From Aradus depressus (taxonomy: Eukaryota; Arthropoda; Insecta; Hemiptera; Aradidae), in NCBI GenBank assembly GCA_963662175.1, contig OY759224.1:29459489-29523488 (forward strand): 64,000 nt of DNA, given 5' to 3'. A model generated the notes under the pieces. That model was not told where the DNA came from. It saw nothing but the letters and a program-made list of their open reading frames with translations, and made no database searches. The position numbers and the translations under genes are program-made. Below, one piece after another: positions 18,140 through 30,321 of this stretch; the stretch's first letter is position 1, and every line of letters begins with the position of its first letter.

Positions 18140-18640
18140 TGACTCACTGGAGGTAGAATCTCGTCTGTTTACATACAAGGTTGAATGACCTCTCAGACGC
18201 TAGCTATTTTTTTGAGATATCAAAATAAATATATAAATGATATGTATACATCTGTTTGACACACTCACTAAAGGTTGAATGACGTTTGTTTACATACAAG
18301 GTTGAATGACCTCTCAGACGCTAGCTATTTTTTTGAGATATCAAAATAAATATATAAATGATATGTATACATCTGTTTGACACACTCACTAAAGGTTGAA
18401 TGACGTTTGTTTACATACAAGGTTGAATGACCTCTCAGACGCTAGCGATTTTTTCGAGATACCAAAATAAATATATAAATGATAGGTTTACATCTGATTG
18501 ACACACTCACTGAAGGTTGAATGACGTTTTTTTTACATACAAGGTTGAATGACCTCTCAGACGCTAGCGATTTTTTTTTTTTTCGATTCACTGAGATAGC
18601 AAAATAAATATATAAATGATAGGTTTACTTTGACAAACAT
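18140..18640 (+). repeat. Tandem repeat, about 121-bp unit, four copies
   Basis: GGTTGAATGACCTCTCAGAC recurs at 18179, 18300, 18421 and 18543, spacings of 121, 121 and 122. Each unit also holds a second, shorter GGTTGAATGACG element, so the unit is itself partly duplicated. Copies 1-3 are nearly identical and the fourth has expanded T runs. The repeat directly adjoins the right side of the viral element. Confidence 0.9.
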
Positions 18641-19079
18641 TTCACACACCAGTCCACTGGACTTTAAAACCACATCCGTCTGACCTACAATGGTCCCTTT
18701 AACTCCTGACCCTTCCTAACACTCGAGGCATTACTAGACCAGCATAGGGCCCCTTTAACAGGCCCAAATGTAGACAGAAATACCCTACTACTTGATATCA
18801 GCTAAAATCAAAAAAAAAAAATTGCGACTCCTAATTTCGGCAAATTTCGGCAATTAAATTGACTACAAAGGTATCTCAAATTCATAAGATCAAAATGGTA
18901 ATTTTTTTAAAAAGTACCTACTGGAAATTCCCCCAAAAAAAGGTTTGTTGAGTTTTTTTTTTCTATTTTTGCTTTGTTTTCGAACAATTTAGTTTTTGAC
19001 TAACTTTCTAAAAACAAATTTCTAAAAATCTCATGTCACACTTGTTATCTAATTATTTACGACATCCATGGCCCCGGGA

Positions 19080-19180
19080 AGGAGATCTTTCTACGAAATA
19101 AAACTCACATTCGAACCCGCAAACCATGGTGAGACCATGCGACCAAAGCGGCGAAAGCAGACATAGTTTATTATAAAGAT
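19080..19180 (-). repeat. tRNA-derived SINE-like head (B box)
   Basis: On the minus strand GCGGGTTCGAATGTGAG matches a Pol III B box (GGTTCGANTCC type), preceded by GGTCGCATGGTCTCACCATGG. No intact cloverleaf can be drawn, so a degraded tRNA-derived SINE is the best reading. Confidence 0.4.
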
Positions 19181-19194
19181 ATTCCGATCTGGGG

Positions 19195-19310
19195 ATGTAC
19201 ATTGGTAGTGATTCAACAGGCCATGTCTACAGCCCTGTCTACAACCTCAACCCATGATCATGAGCACTGAAGGCAAGCACGCAAACCACTGAGCTCCCGG
19301 CGCCCTCGTA
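19195..19310 (-). repeat. tRNA-derived SINE-like head (A box)
   Basis: On the minus strand the segment starts GGCGCCGGGAGCTCAGTGGTT, an A-box match, then TGCTTGCCTTCAGTGC and ATGATCATGGGTTGAGG, which follows the layout of a tRNA with a mutated B box. It is likely a SINE 5' end and not a working tRNA. Confidence 0.45.
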
Positions 19311-20175
19311 TTTCAGTGTATATCGGCTTAACGTGGAATGTCGGCTCACAGCTGTTGCCGGCTACATACCGTAAGAACTATCAACTATAATACTTCAACT
19401 TACGTTCTCTTCTCTCCTTTTTTGGCTGCGAAAAAAAAAAAAAATCAGAATCACCAGGAATGTACTTCTCCACAACAAACCAATTAACGTCTTGCTCTAC
19501 CTCCAAAACCAGACAACCGGGTGCGCTAATATTCAAGCGTTGACCTACAAAGTGGGTCTTAAATTCTCATATTAAATTTCGTGATGATAAATTCATTATT
19601 ATTAGGTTTGTGGTGGTCGAGTGCGGAACTATTATAAAAAGTTATCGATAGTTGAGTTATATATAATAGACCAGCTTGTAGATAGGTTATTGATGTTAAT
19701 TATTCTTTGGTGTTCTTTTGTCTATTAAAAATAGAGCATTAATATTTAGTAAATTAACAATTACTAAAGGTTTATACATCTCCGGTTTATTCTTTAAAAA
19801 AATATTTACACACTCTAACTTCTAGAATACCTCAACCTACTTCGAAGATACCTGAACGACCGGCCTCCCGGGAATATATAAAGATATGATTAGGTAGGAG
19901 TTGCACAGATCTTTCTATAGTGCTGTTAAAATATATTTAAATATAGTAAGATAACAATGAATTTTCGAAAATTATAATATAATAATTATTAGAAGTCGTT
20001 CAAGTAGATGATATTTAAGCAAGGAAATATTTCAGTGTCTTTTACGGGGAGTACACAACTCTGAAGATCCTTTGGATTGAGGAATTCTGGCCGCAACAGA
20101 TAAGATCACTCAAACTATAACTAAGTTAATCTAATTATTTTGAAACTATTTCCAGATAAATGAACAATGAGCAAT

Positions 20176-20303
20176 AGTGGCACACCACCAAAATACTGAA
20201 CCGATTTCGATTAGAATCTTACCCTATATCAATCCTGGATAAATGACCTATCCATTAGTAAGATTCTAGTCGAAATCGGTTCAGTATTTGGTGGTGTGTC
20301 ACT
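20176..20303. repeat. Long hairpin (inverted repeat, about 46-bp arms)
   Basis: The left arm (20176-20222, AGTGGCACACCACCAAAATA...) and the right arm (20258-20303) are near-perfect reverse complements with a 35-base loop. Such a structure fits a MITE-like foldback element or the tip of a larger terminal inverted repeat. Confidence 0.8.
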
Positions 20304-20391
20304 AACCCAGTCTCGGGGTCAGATACCTCATTTGTTCAGGAGTCACATCGGGTTTATAACATTATCGACAGTATCCGAGACTGAGTTAGTG
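20297..20391. repeat. Second hairpin sharing an edge with the first
   Basis: GTCACTAACCCAGTCTCGG (20297-20315) is mirrored by CCGAGACTGAGTTAGTGGC (20373-20391) with two mismatches. Its left arm overlaps the right end of the previous hairpin, so the two form one compound foldback structure. Confidence 0.75.
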
Positions 20392-21235
20392 GCACAACAC
20401 AAATAGCTTAACCACTGAGAACTTATAAAAAAAAAATGAAAATAAACAAAAGCCCATCTCAAAAAAAAGTGAGACACTAATGAAAAGAAAATTTGCATAT
20501 TGGGATGTGGTGTCTAAATATTACAAAACCCAAAAACTGAGAAAAGGATCTTCGGAACCATTACTGCACCACAACCTTGGGTTTCTTCAGAATTATAAAG
20601 AAAACTCATAATATCTGTAGTGGGGCCACCTCGTTATATTTTAAACGGAATAAATTTTACTTTTGTCTCACATTTTTCCGAAGCCACATTTTTGTTTTTT
20701 TTCCAAATTTATTTAGTATAGTTATCACTTACTTGTTGGACGGATACTTGAGAGAAGCCAAAACCATATGAAATTCCAGAGAACTTGGAATATAAACAGA
20801 AACATTCTCATAGGGTTTATAAAATAAATGGAAATATAGTAAAATGACTATTTAACAATGAATTTTATTGAAAATTAATATAAGTCGTTATTCCCCCAAG
20901 AAACAGTTGAACCGATTTCAACCACAATGGGTTACGTTTAGGGGATCATCTTCTACGTATATTGATAAAAACTGAAAATTTATTTTGCAAAAACTTTACA
21001 ACTGTAGAATTTTTTTTACATACTTCCTCGCCAGGTTGGTCTTCCTCGCAATCTGGACAGGGAATAATTTAAATGAACATTCTTGTGTGTTCGCAATTTG
21101 GACAAATTTTGCCCTGTTCTCAATGTCTAATAATTTCAATTTTTTACATAATATGGTGGTAGTATGAAGCACACAGGCAGCGGGTGACCGACCTCTGATA
21201 TAGACGTTGCACTTAAAAATATAAGTAGATAGTTC
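20392..21235. other. Non-coding AT-rich region
   Basis: Nothing recognisable; the short frames here have no domain signal. Confidence 0.5.
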
Positions 21236-21376
21236 TTATATTGAACACCCTACAATATGACGATGGTACATACAGAACGATACTTTGGAGTCCCTGATAA
21301 GTGATATCTGACGAAGTTCGAAGGACACGTCATATTTCCTAGATACTAGACGAATCACTCAACACCACGTGTAGTT
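21236..21376 (+). repeat. Dispersed repeat R1, copy 1
   Basis: Runs from GAACACCCTACAATATGACG to AATCACTCAACACCACGTGTAG. A diverged second copy is at 22985-23207; both keep TTGGAGTC..CTG, CTGACGA or TCTGACGAAG, GACACGTCA and AATCACTC.ACACCAC in the same order. Confidence 0.6.
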
Positions 21377-21399
21377 AGTTTTATGCCCAGGCTTTATTT

Positions 21400-21560
21400 C
21401 CCACGAAAGCGCTCTTGCGTCACTGGTGGACATGAGACCTACTCTACTATGGGAGTCCTAGATTTTGCCTACCCTAAATTTTTATTCATTTTATGCTCGG
21501 GACCATCGCTTAACGTCCCGTCCGAACGTCTGCGAGCTTAAGTTTTTTCTTACTTCCCAG
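21400..21560 (+). repeat. Dispersed repeat R2, copy 1
   Basis: Shares the order GCGCTC.T.CGTCACT, GTGGACATGA, GGAGTCCTA.ATTTTGCCT, TTTATTCAT, CGCTTAACGTCCC.TCCGAA and a following TTAAGTTT with copy 2 at 21714-21910. Copy 1 lacks about 50 bases in the middle. Confidence 0.65.
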
Positions 21561-21713
21561 GTAAAATAAACTAAGATCCTCGACCGGCTTTCGAACTCGC
21601 GAACTTGAGCTCAGATAATATACATATAAGATGTTCACAAATAATATTAAATAGTAGTTTGTTATTGACTCATCGTCGGACTTTAAAAACAAGGTCATAT
21701 CGCCTACTACCAG

Positions 21714-21950
21714 AGCGCTCCTTCGTCACTCAGGTGGACATGATCCCGACTCGGACTTATCGGAGTCCTAAATTTTGCCTGCCCTGAACTTTTATTCATC
21801 TAGGGTAGGGGTGTTTAACGAGTACCTGACATCATACAGTCTCAGACAGACAAGCGCTTAACGTCCCATCCGAAGGACGGCGTGCTTACGTTTATTTTAC
21901 TTCTTCTTTCTTTACTAGTTATATGCTTAACTGAGCTACCAGGGGCTCTC
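21714..21950 (-). repeat. Dispersed repeat R2, copy 2, with tRNA-like A box (SINE candidate)
   Basis: Read on the minus strand it begins GAGAGCCCCTGGTAGCTCAG at about 21950, an A-box-like TGGTAGCTCAG, and runs through the R2 body. This suggests R2 is a tRNA-derived SINE in minus orientation. The B box is not clear in this copy, but a TTCGAAAGCC site lies beside copy 1 at about 21585. Confidence 0.5.
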
Positions 21951-21971
21951 CAACTAATAAACACATTTTAA

Positions 21972-22010
<39 letters not shown>
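21972..22010. repeat. (TA)n microsatellite
   Basis: About 19 uninterrupted TA dinucleotides. Confidence 0.9.
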
Positions 22011-22014
<4 letters not shown>

Positions 22015-22164
22015 TTATTATATCTAAAAATTATTTTTTTCAAAATTATCAGAAGTTGTAAGATTATCTGGTTGTCATGAGTACTAGTATTTTTATAATA
22101 TTTAAATGGTCTTGTCGATGTGCCTACTATGTGCCTTCTTCACCCTCGGTCGGACCACCCCAAA

Positions 22165-22232
22165 GAGGCGACCACCACCACCAGGCGACCACCCCCTGAC
22201 AGGCGACCACCCCCAACAGGCGACTCAAACTT
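22165..22232 (+). repeat. Short C-rich minisatellite
   Basis: AGGCGACCACC is repeated four times with spacers of 6-10 bases (units of about 17-21 bases). Confidence 0.75.
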
Positions 22233-22479
22233 CGGCTATACCAGTCCATTATATGACCCCTTGTATATACTCGTAATATGCTTTATGTTTCTCTTTTAAT
22301 GTGTAGAGCACTAAGTATGCCGAGCCAATAAAAATGTTTTTTTTTTATTTTATTTTTTTAAATAATATTTGATATGCAACGAACGGCATTAATTAATTGT
22401 TCACCAATAGGTTAGGTTAGGTTTTATGACCCACGCCCGGGCTTTAACTATGAGGTCATTAGGTTTTGACTTTCAATAT

Positions 22480-23700
22480 GGAATTTCATGTCGATACATT
22501 CATTACATCGGCAGTTATGAGGATACTTTGAATTGAGCTTCCTCTCCTGAACTTTTTCCCTTTCACCCGATATCGCTAAAATTTGACAAGCCCCTCCCTT
22601 TTGATGCCTTCATATTTTTCGACCTACTTTGCGGCAAATTAATTCGTGTCGTCCTCACGGATTTTGAATTTAAATTTCATAGTTAGCTCAAAGTTTTCTC
22701 ACTGGCCTCGGCCGGGTTTCGAATCCGGGATCAGTATAAAAATCTCTTAACTTGGCGGTATAAATCGTTAGTTTGTCTGATTGCCTTGCTAAAAATTTAT
22801 TTTTAATATTTTATTTCTTAACTTTTCATAATTTATTATAGAGTTATAATTTTATTATTTTTTTCAGTTCATCATCTGAAAAAATGTTGCTTTCATTTTA
22901 ATTTTGACTTTTTGCAATCGCCAGTCAGATAAAAAAGATACCTCAATTCAAAATTTGAAGAAAATGAGATAAATGAATAATTATTTTATGGAACATCCTA
23001 TAATATACTGGTGGTACTTACAACTCCTGACTGGACGATGGGCAGCAATACGGCAGCAATGAAGAGAAATCTGAAGACCTTCATTCTTGGAGTCTCTGGT
23101 AGGAATGGACGAATATTGAACCAACATTTCTGACGAGGATGTCTAAAGACACGTCAGGGTTGTGATCTTCAGGACAAATCACTCTACACCACATATGTAG
23201 GTATATTTTGAATCAGCGACTATGTACTTCCCCACCACGAATTAAACTATTATTATTTTGCTTTCCCTACAAAGGGCCATTCGACCATTTTCTATCGAAA
23301 CGTTAGTTACATTGGAAATTGTTAAGGTTATTAGGGTCTATTCCTTTCAACCAATTTCGCGGAAAATTAATAGATGACATCCTTATAAGTTTTCTAGTTT
23401 AAATGTAAAATTTCACGTTATCACATATGAGCATATCGGCTGTTATTGGAATTCATGTGTTGAGGCTCCCTCAGATCCACTCTCCCTTTCGACTGATTCA
23501 GCTGAAATTTAATATGTGCTTTCCTTATATGTTGTACGAATTTACGAATGAAATTGCATGTCAATACATTTATCACAACAACAATTATAGTTTTTGTGTT
23601 AAACCTCCCTCCCTAATTCCACCTTTGCTTTAGCCAATTTGGCTGCAAATAAGTAGTTATCTTTAGAGAGTTCTGGTTACACGTAAAAACTTTCGCAAAG
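22480..23700 (+). repeat. Diverged copies of a repeat carrying R1 copy 2
   Basis: Between 22480 and 23700 several blocks repeat the order: AATT-rich Cys-free text with TTTC-TGTC-ATACATT, a CTCCCTC pyrimidine stretch, then an ATTT(G/C)GCTGAAATTT-like motif (for example near 22500, 23330, 23455 and 23555). R1 copy 2 (22985-23207) lies inside. Copies are too diverged to define a unit length by eye. Confidence 0.4.
22690..22765 (-). repeat. tRNA-like B-box segment (SINE fragment)
   Basis: On the minus strand GATCCCGGATTCGAAACCCG fits a B box. No A box is in register, so it is not a tRNA gene. Confidence 0.35.
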
Positions 23701-23844
23701 ACACACAACGAAACATCCAGGCAGAATTTTTAATTTTTGAAGTCAGCATGAAATTCCATTGAAAACTTCACATGGAAATTCTGACCGATTACAAAACTTT
23801 CCCTTGACTTCGTTAGCTGGGAAAGTGAACATTGTCTATATGTC

Positions 23845-23862
23845 TGTGTGTGTGTGTGTGTG
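23845..23862. repeat. (TG)n microsatellite
   Basis: About nine TG dinucleotides. Confidence 0.85.
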
Positions 23863-24356
23863 AGTGCGTCTGTGAACACGATAACGCCCGATAGAATGAA
23901 TGTATCAACACACGATTTTAAACGTGTATTCAAAGACCGCTACGATACCGATGATTTTTTGCCAAATCGGAAAAAGGGAAAAGAGGATAAGTGGGGCAGG
24001 TCTCAAATATTATCATATTTTTATGATTAGCCCTTCTCACAACCCCATCATCAATGGATGATCAGATTTTAATGAAATTTAACATGTAGTATTCTTAAAA
24101 GCCAAATTAAAAAAATAGTGTAATATCTCCAAATACTTAACAGGAGATATGGGGAGGGGGGGGGTAAGCATAAAAATCGTGCTAACGGATAGTTGGATTG
24201 TCATGAAATTTTACATGTAGTAGTTTTAAAAGAAAAATGAAAAAAATAGGCTATGTGACATATGTTCATTTGCATATCAATTAAAAATCTATGTATAAAT
24301 TAAATTCAATTAAATGAATAAATAATTCTGTAGTGAATAAAATACCTACTTTTTTG
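23863..24356. other. Non-coding flank of the satellite
   Basis: Contains two partly similar blocks with ATGAAATTTAACATGTAGTA (about 24075) and ATGAAATTTTACATGTAGTA (about 24202), a 127-base offset, so a short old tandem duplication precedes the satellite. No gene was seen. Confidence 0.5.
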
Positions 24357-27300
24357 TTATATTATTATTATTATTGATATTGATATCAAGCTGGGAAGTT
24401 TGTCGTGTGGACCTCAAGGGCCGCACTTAGTTACAGAAGCCACCTTTGTAGAGTCATAATATACGATACACTGATTTAGGGTGCAAAGAGGCGAAACACA
24501 CACATCCGAGAACCTGTTTGTTATTATTATTATTGATATTGATATCAAGCTGGGAAGTTTGTCGTGTGGACCTCAAGGGCCGCACTTAGTTACAGAAGCC
24601 ACCTTTGTAGAGTCATAATATACGATACACTGATTTAGGGTGCAAAGAGGCGAAACACACACATCCGAGAACCTGTTTGTTATTATTATTATTGATATTG
24701 ATATCAAGCTGGGAAGTTTGTCGTGTGGACCTCAAGGGCCGCACTTAGTTACAGAAGCTACCTTTGTAGAGTCATAATATACGATACACTGATTTAGGGT
24801 GCAAAGAGGCGAATCACACACATCCGAGAACCTGTTTGTTATTATTATTATTGATGTTGATATCATGTTGGGAAGTTTGTCGTGTGGACCTCAAGAGCCG
24901 CACTTAGTTACAGAAGCCACCTTTGTAGAGTCATAATACACGATACACTGATTTAGGGTGCAAAGAGGCGAATCACACACATCCGAGAACCTGCTTGTTA
25001 TTATTATTATTGATATTGATGTCATATTAGGAAGTTTGCCCTGTGGACCTCAAGGGCCGCACTTAGTTACAGAAGCCACCTTTGTAGAGTCATAATACAC
25101 GATACACTGATTTAGGGTGCAAAGAGGCGAATCACACACATCCGAGAACCTGTTTGTAATTATTATTATTGATATTGATGTCATATTGGGAAGTTTGCCC
25201 TGTGGATCTCAAGGGCCGCACTTAGTTTCAGAAGCCACTTTTGTAGAGTCATAATACACGATACACTGATTTAGGGTGCAAAGAGGCGAAACACACACAT
25301 CCGAGAACCTGCTTGTTATTATTATTATTGATATTGATGTCATATTAGGAAGTTTGCCCTGTGGACCTCAAGGGCCGCACTTAGTTACAGAAGCCACCTT
25401 TGTAGAGTCATAATACACGATACACTGATTTAGGGTGCAAAGAGGCGAATCACACACATCCGAGAACCTGTTTGTAATTATTATTATTGATATTGATGTC
25501 ATATTGGGAAGTTTGCCCTGTGGATCTCAAGGGCCGCACTTAGTTTCAGAAGCCACTTTTGTAGAGTCATAATACACGATACACTGATTTAGGGTGCAAA
25601 GAGGCGAAACACACACATCCGAGAACCTGTTTGTTATTATTATTATTGATATTGATGTCATATTAGGAAGTTTGCCGTGTGGACCTCAAGGGCCGCACTT
25701 AGTTTCAGAAGCCACCTTTGTAGAGTCATAATACACGATACACTGATTTAGGGTGCAAAGTGGCGAAACACACACATCCGAGAACCTGTTTGTTATTATT
25801 ATTATTGATATTGATGTCATATTGGGAAGTTTGCCGTGTGGACCTCAAGGGCCGCACTTAGTTTCAGAAGCCACCTTTGTAGAGTCATAATACACGATAC
25901 ACTGATTTAGGGTGCAAAGAGGCAAATCACACACATCCGAGAACCTGTTTGTTATTATCATTATTGATATTGATATCAAGCTGGGAAGTTTGTCGTGTGG
26001 ACCTCAAGGGCCGCACTTAGTTACAGAAGCCACCTTTGTAGAGTCATAATATACGATACACTGATTTAGGGTGCAAAGAGGCGAAACACACACATCCGAG
26101 AACCTGTTTGTTATTATTATTATTGATATTGATATCAAGCTGGGAAGTTTGTCGTGTGGACCTCAAGGGCCGCACTTAGTTACAGAAGCCACCTTTGTAG
26201 AGTCATAATATACGATACACTGATTTAGGGTGCAAAGAGGCGAAACACACACATCCGAGAACCTATTTGTTATTATTATTATTGATATTGATATCAAGCT
26301 GGGAAGTTTGTCGTGTGGACCTCAAGGGCCGCACTTAGTTACAGAAGCCACCTTTGTAGAGTCATAATATACGATACACTGATTTAGGGTGCAAAGAGGC
26401 GAAACACACACATCCGAGAACCTGTTTGTTATTATTATTATTGATATTGATATCAAGCTGGGAAGTTTGTCGTGTGGACCTCAAGGGCCGCACTTAGTTA
26501 CAGAAGCCACCTTTGTAGAGTCATAATATACGATACACTGATTTAGGGTGCAAAGAGGCGAAACACACACATCCGAGAACCTGTTTGTTATTATTATTAT
26601 TGATATTGATGTCATATTGGGAAGGTTGCCGTGTAGACCTCAAGGTCCGCACTTAGTTTCAGAAGCCACCTTTGTAGAGTCATAATACACGATACACTGA
26701 TTTAGGGTGCAAAGAGGCGAATCACACACATCCGAGAACCTGTTTGTTATTATTACTATTGATATTGATGTCATATTGGGAAGTTTGCCCTGTGGACCTC
26801 AAGGGCCGCACTTAGTTACAGAAGCCACCTTTGTAGAGTCATAATATACGATACACTGATTTAGGGTGCAAAGAGGCGAAACACACACATCCGAGAACCT
26901 GTTTGTTATTATTATTATTGATATTGATATCAAGCTGGGAAGTTTGTCGTGTGGACCTCAAGGGCCGCACTTAGTTACAGAAGCCACCTTTGTAGAGTCA
27001 TAATATACGATACACTGATTTAGGGTGCAAAGAGGCGAAACACACACATCCGAGAACCTATTTGTTATTATTATTATTGATATTGATATCAAGCTGGGAA
27101 GTTTGTCGTGTGGACCTCAAGGGCCGCACTTAGTTACAGAAGCCACCTTTGTAGAGTCATAATATACGATACACTGATTTAGGGTGCAAAGAGGCGAAAC
27201 ACACACATCCGAGAACCTGTTTGTTATTATTATTATTGATATTGATATCAAGCTGGGAAGTTTGTCGTGTGGACCTCAAGGGCCGCACTTAGTTACAGAA

Positions 27301-29552
27301 GCCACCTTTGTAGAGTCATAATATACGATACACTGATTTAGGGTGCAAAGAGGCGAAACACACACATCCGAGAACCTGTTTGTTATTATTATTATTGATA
27401 TTGATGTCATATTGGGAAGGTTGCCGTGTAGACCTCAAGGTCCGCACTTAGTTTCAGAAGCCACCTTTGTAGAGTCATAATACACGATACACTGATTTAG
27501 GGTGCAAAGAGGCGAATCACACACATCCGAGAACCTGTTTGTTATTATTACTATTGATATTGATGTCATATTGGGAAGTTTGCCCTGTGGACCTCAAGGG
27601 CCGCACTTAGTTACAGAAGCCACCTTTGTAGAGTCATAATATACGATACACTGATTTAGGGTGCAAAGAGGCGAAACACACACATCCGAGAACCTGTTTG
27701 TTATTATTATTATTGATATTGATATCAAGCTGGGAAGTTTGTCGTGTGGACCTCAAGGGCCGCACTTAGTTACAGAAGCCACCTTTGTAGAGTCATAATA
27801 CACGATACACTGATTTAGGGTGCAAAGAGGCGAAACACACACATCCGAGAACCTGTTTGTTATTATTATTATTGATATTGATATCAAGCTGGGAAGTTTG
27901 TCGTGTGGACCTCAAGGGCCGCACTTAGTTACAGAAGCCACCTTTGTAGAGTCATAATACACGATACACTGATTTAGGGTGCAAAGAGGCGAATCACACA
28001 CATCCGAGAACCTGTTTGTTATTATTATTATTGATATTGATGTCATATTGGGAAGTTTGCCCTGTGGACCTCAAGGGCCGCACTTAGTTACAGAAGCCAC
28101 CTTTGTAGAGTCATAATATACGATACACTGATTTAGGGTGCAAAGAGGCGAAACACACACATCCGAGAACCTGTTTGTTATTATTATTATTGATATTGAT
28201 ATCAAGCTGGGAAGTTTGTCGTGTGGACCTCAAGGGCCGCACTTAGTTACAGAAGCCACCTTTGTAGAGTCATAATATACGATACACTGATTTAGGGTGC
28301 AAAGAGGCGAAACACACACATCCGAGAACCTGTTTGTTATTATTATTATTGATATTGATGTCATATTGGGAAGTTTGCCGTGTAGACCTCAAGGTCCGCA
28401 CATAGTTTCAGAAGCCACCTTTGTAGAGTCATAATACACGATACACTGATTTAGGGTGCAAAGAGGCGAATCACACACATCCGAGAACCTGTTTGTTATT
28501 ATTATTATTGATATTGATGTCATATTGGGAAGTTTGCCCTGTGGACCTCAAGGGCCGCACTTAGTTACAGAAGCCACCTTAGTAGAGTCATAATATACGA
28601 TACACTGATTTAGGGTGCAAAGAGGCGAAACACACACATCCGAGAACCTGTTTGTTATTATTATTATTGATATTGATGTCATATTGGGAAGTTTGCCGTG
28701 TAGACCTCAAGGGCCGCACTTAGTTACACAAGCCACCTTTGTAGAGTCATAATATACTATACACTGATTTAGGGTGCAAAGAGGCGAATCACACACATCC
28801 GAGAACCTGTTTGTTATTATTATTATTGATATTGATGTCATATTGGGAAGTTTGCCCTGTGGACCTCAAGGGCCGCACTTAGTTACAGAAGCCACCTTTG
28901 TAGAGTCATAATATACGATACACTGATTTAGGGTGCAAAGAGGCGAAACACACACATCCGAGAACCTGTTTGTTATTATTATTATTGATATTGATGTCAT
29001 ATTGGGAAGTTTGCCGTGTAGACCTCAAGGGCCGCACTTAGTTACAGAAGCCACCTTTGTAGAGTCATAATATACGATACACTGATTTAGGGTGCAAAGA
29101 GGCGAAACACACACATCCGAGAACCTGTTTGTTATTATTATTATTGATATTGATATCAAGCTGGGAAGTTTGTCGTGTGGACCTCAAGGGCCGCACTTAG
29201 TTACGGAAGCCACCTTTGTAGAGTCATAATATACGATACACTGATTTAGGGTGCAAAGAGGCGAAACACACACATCCGAGAACCTGTTTGTTATTATTAT
29301 TATTGATATTGATGTCATATTGGGAAGTTTGCCCTGTGGACCTCAAGGGCCGCACTTAGTTTCAGAAGCCACCTTTGTAGAGTCATAATATACGATACAC
29401 TGATTTAGGGTGCAAAGAGGCGAAACACACACATCCGAGAACCTGTTTGTTATTATTATTATTGATATTGATATCAAGCTGGGAAGTTTGTCGTGTGGAC
29501 CTCAAGGGCCGCACTTAGTTACAGAAGCCACCTTTGTAGAGTCATAATATAC
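24357..29552 (+). repeat. Satellite array, left part: 159-bp monomers, about 33 copies
   Basis: The conserved block GAGAACCTGTTTGTTATTAT recurs every 159 bases (for example 24508, 24667, 24826). Each monomer contains an (ATT)n tract, a variable centre, GGACCTCAAGGGCCGCACTT and CACTGATTTAGGGTGCAAAG. Two main classes alternate: class A with GATATTGATATCAAGCTGGG and class B with GATATTGATGTCATATTGGG. Multi-monomer blocks repeat, for example GAAGGTTGCCGTGTAGACC at 26621 and 27416 (five monomers apart). The array ends at ATAC, where an LTR element is inserted, and resumes in register at 41769. Confidence 0.97.
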
Positions 29553-30286
29553 TGTAGTGTAATGGATTTGCGACTAGGCCAAATATATTGTAGAATGTAT
29601 TTTTAAATGTAATGTAGTCAATAGTTGCATAGGCCAAATGTGTTATAATTTCAAATTTGTAAAGTCAGTAATACATAAAAACAGTAATGGTGAAAGAAAC
29701 CCTTAATTCTATAGGCGGGCTAGGGAGACCCGGATCAGGTAGAAGGAGCTTATCCCATTTTGCCTCCGTCAAGAAAGAAGCTGACAGGATGCAATAAAAG
29801 AAGGCACCAACAGTCACCTGGAGGAATATTTATATAGCCTTTACAACCCGGATTTTACAATCTGGCTACAGTCAGGTACTAGATTGGAGCTCCAAGCCCG
29901 TTGTTAGTGGCCCATAAAGCTATCTGGACTGCCAAAGTAAAGCTGACAAGGACAAATTAAAGGAGAACCCGCAAATTTCCCAAGAGGACAGAGGAGAAGG
30001 AAGAAGAAAGAGGAGAGGGGGAACAGTTCGAGAACATCGAAGAAGGGAGGGAGGAGATTGAGTTCCAAGTGAGGGCTGAAGGCAGGCAGTTACAGTCGAG
30101 ATCCACCAGTGTCAGTTACAGTTGAAGTCGAGAGGTGGAAGTGGACACTTCACTTTCCTGGATCAGTGGAAGTCTAGATCCAAGAGTCCGTCGAGATTCA
30201 ACAGTAGAAGAGGGCAGTTCTAGTGGAAGTCCAGAGCTTGAGGAAGAGTCCAGGAGTCTTTGGGGAGTCTTCAAGAGCCCTCCATT
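29553..30286 (+). repeat. 5' LTR, left part
   Basis: Matches the 3' LTR from 40511 with about one to two differences per 100 bases (for example GTACTAGATT versus GTACCAGATT). Purine-rich with many AGTCCAGAG/AGTCTAGATCC-like internal repeats near its end. Cut at CCCTCCATT by the LINE. Confidence 0.9.
30274..30286. repeat. LINE target-site duplication, left copy
   Basis: AGAGCCCTCCATT here is repeated right after the poly-A tail (GAGCCCTCCATT at 36467-36478). The 3' LTR has the uninterrupted site with one change (AGGGCCCTCC). Confidence 0.85.
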
Positions 30287-30321
30287 CTCAGTCTTACGGT
30301 ATTACTCGGACAGTGAACGTG
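30287..30321 (+). promoter_or_regulatory. Putative internal LINE promoter (TCAGT initiator)
   Basis: TCAGTC occupies bases 2-7 of the element; a GAACGTG at 30315-30321 lies where a downstream promoter element would be (about +27 from the initiator A). The match to the downstream consensus is partial. Confidence 0.4.

Larger units (their letters stand above)
18641..20175. other. Non-coding region with SINE-like pieces
   Basis: No gene seen. AT-rich with many short homopolymers; the SINE-like segments at 19080-19310 are listed separately. Confidence 0.5.

Noticed and set aside
22408..22424. TTAGG repeats as an interstitial telomere
   Set aside because: Only about three units; too short to distinguish from chance in AT-rich DNA.
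19080..22765. True tRNA genes at the B-box-like sites
   Set aside because: No intact acceptor stem or cloverleaf could be drawn; they fit SINE debris better.
24357..24515. CENP-B box in the satellite monomer
   Set aside because: I looked for the TTCG....A..CGGG pattern in both strands of the consensus and did not find it.
24357..29552. CRISPR-like regular repeats
   Set aside because: There are no unique spacers; the whole 159-bp unit is conserved and the context is eukaryotic.
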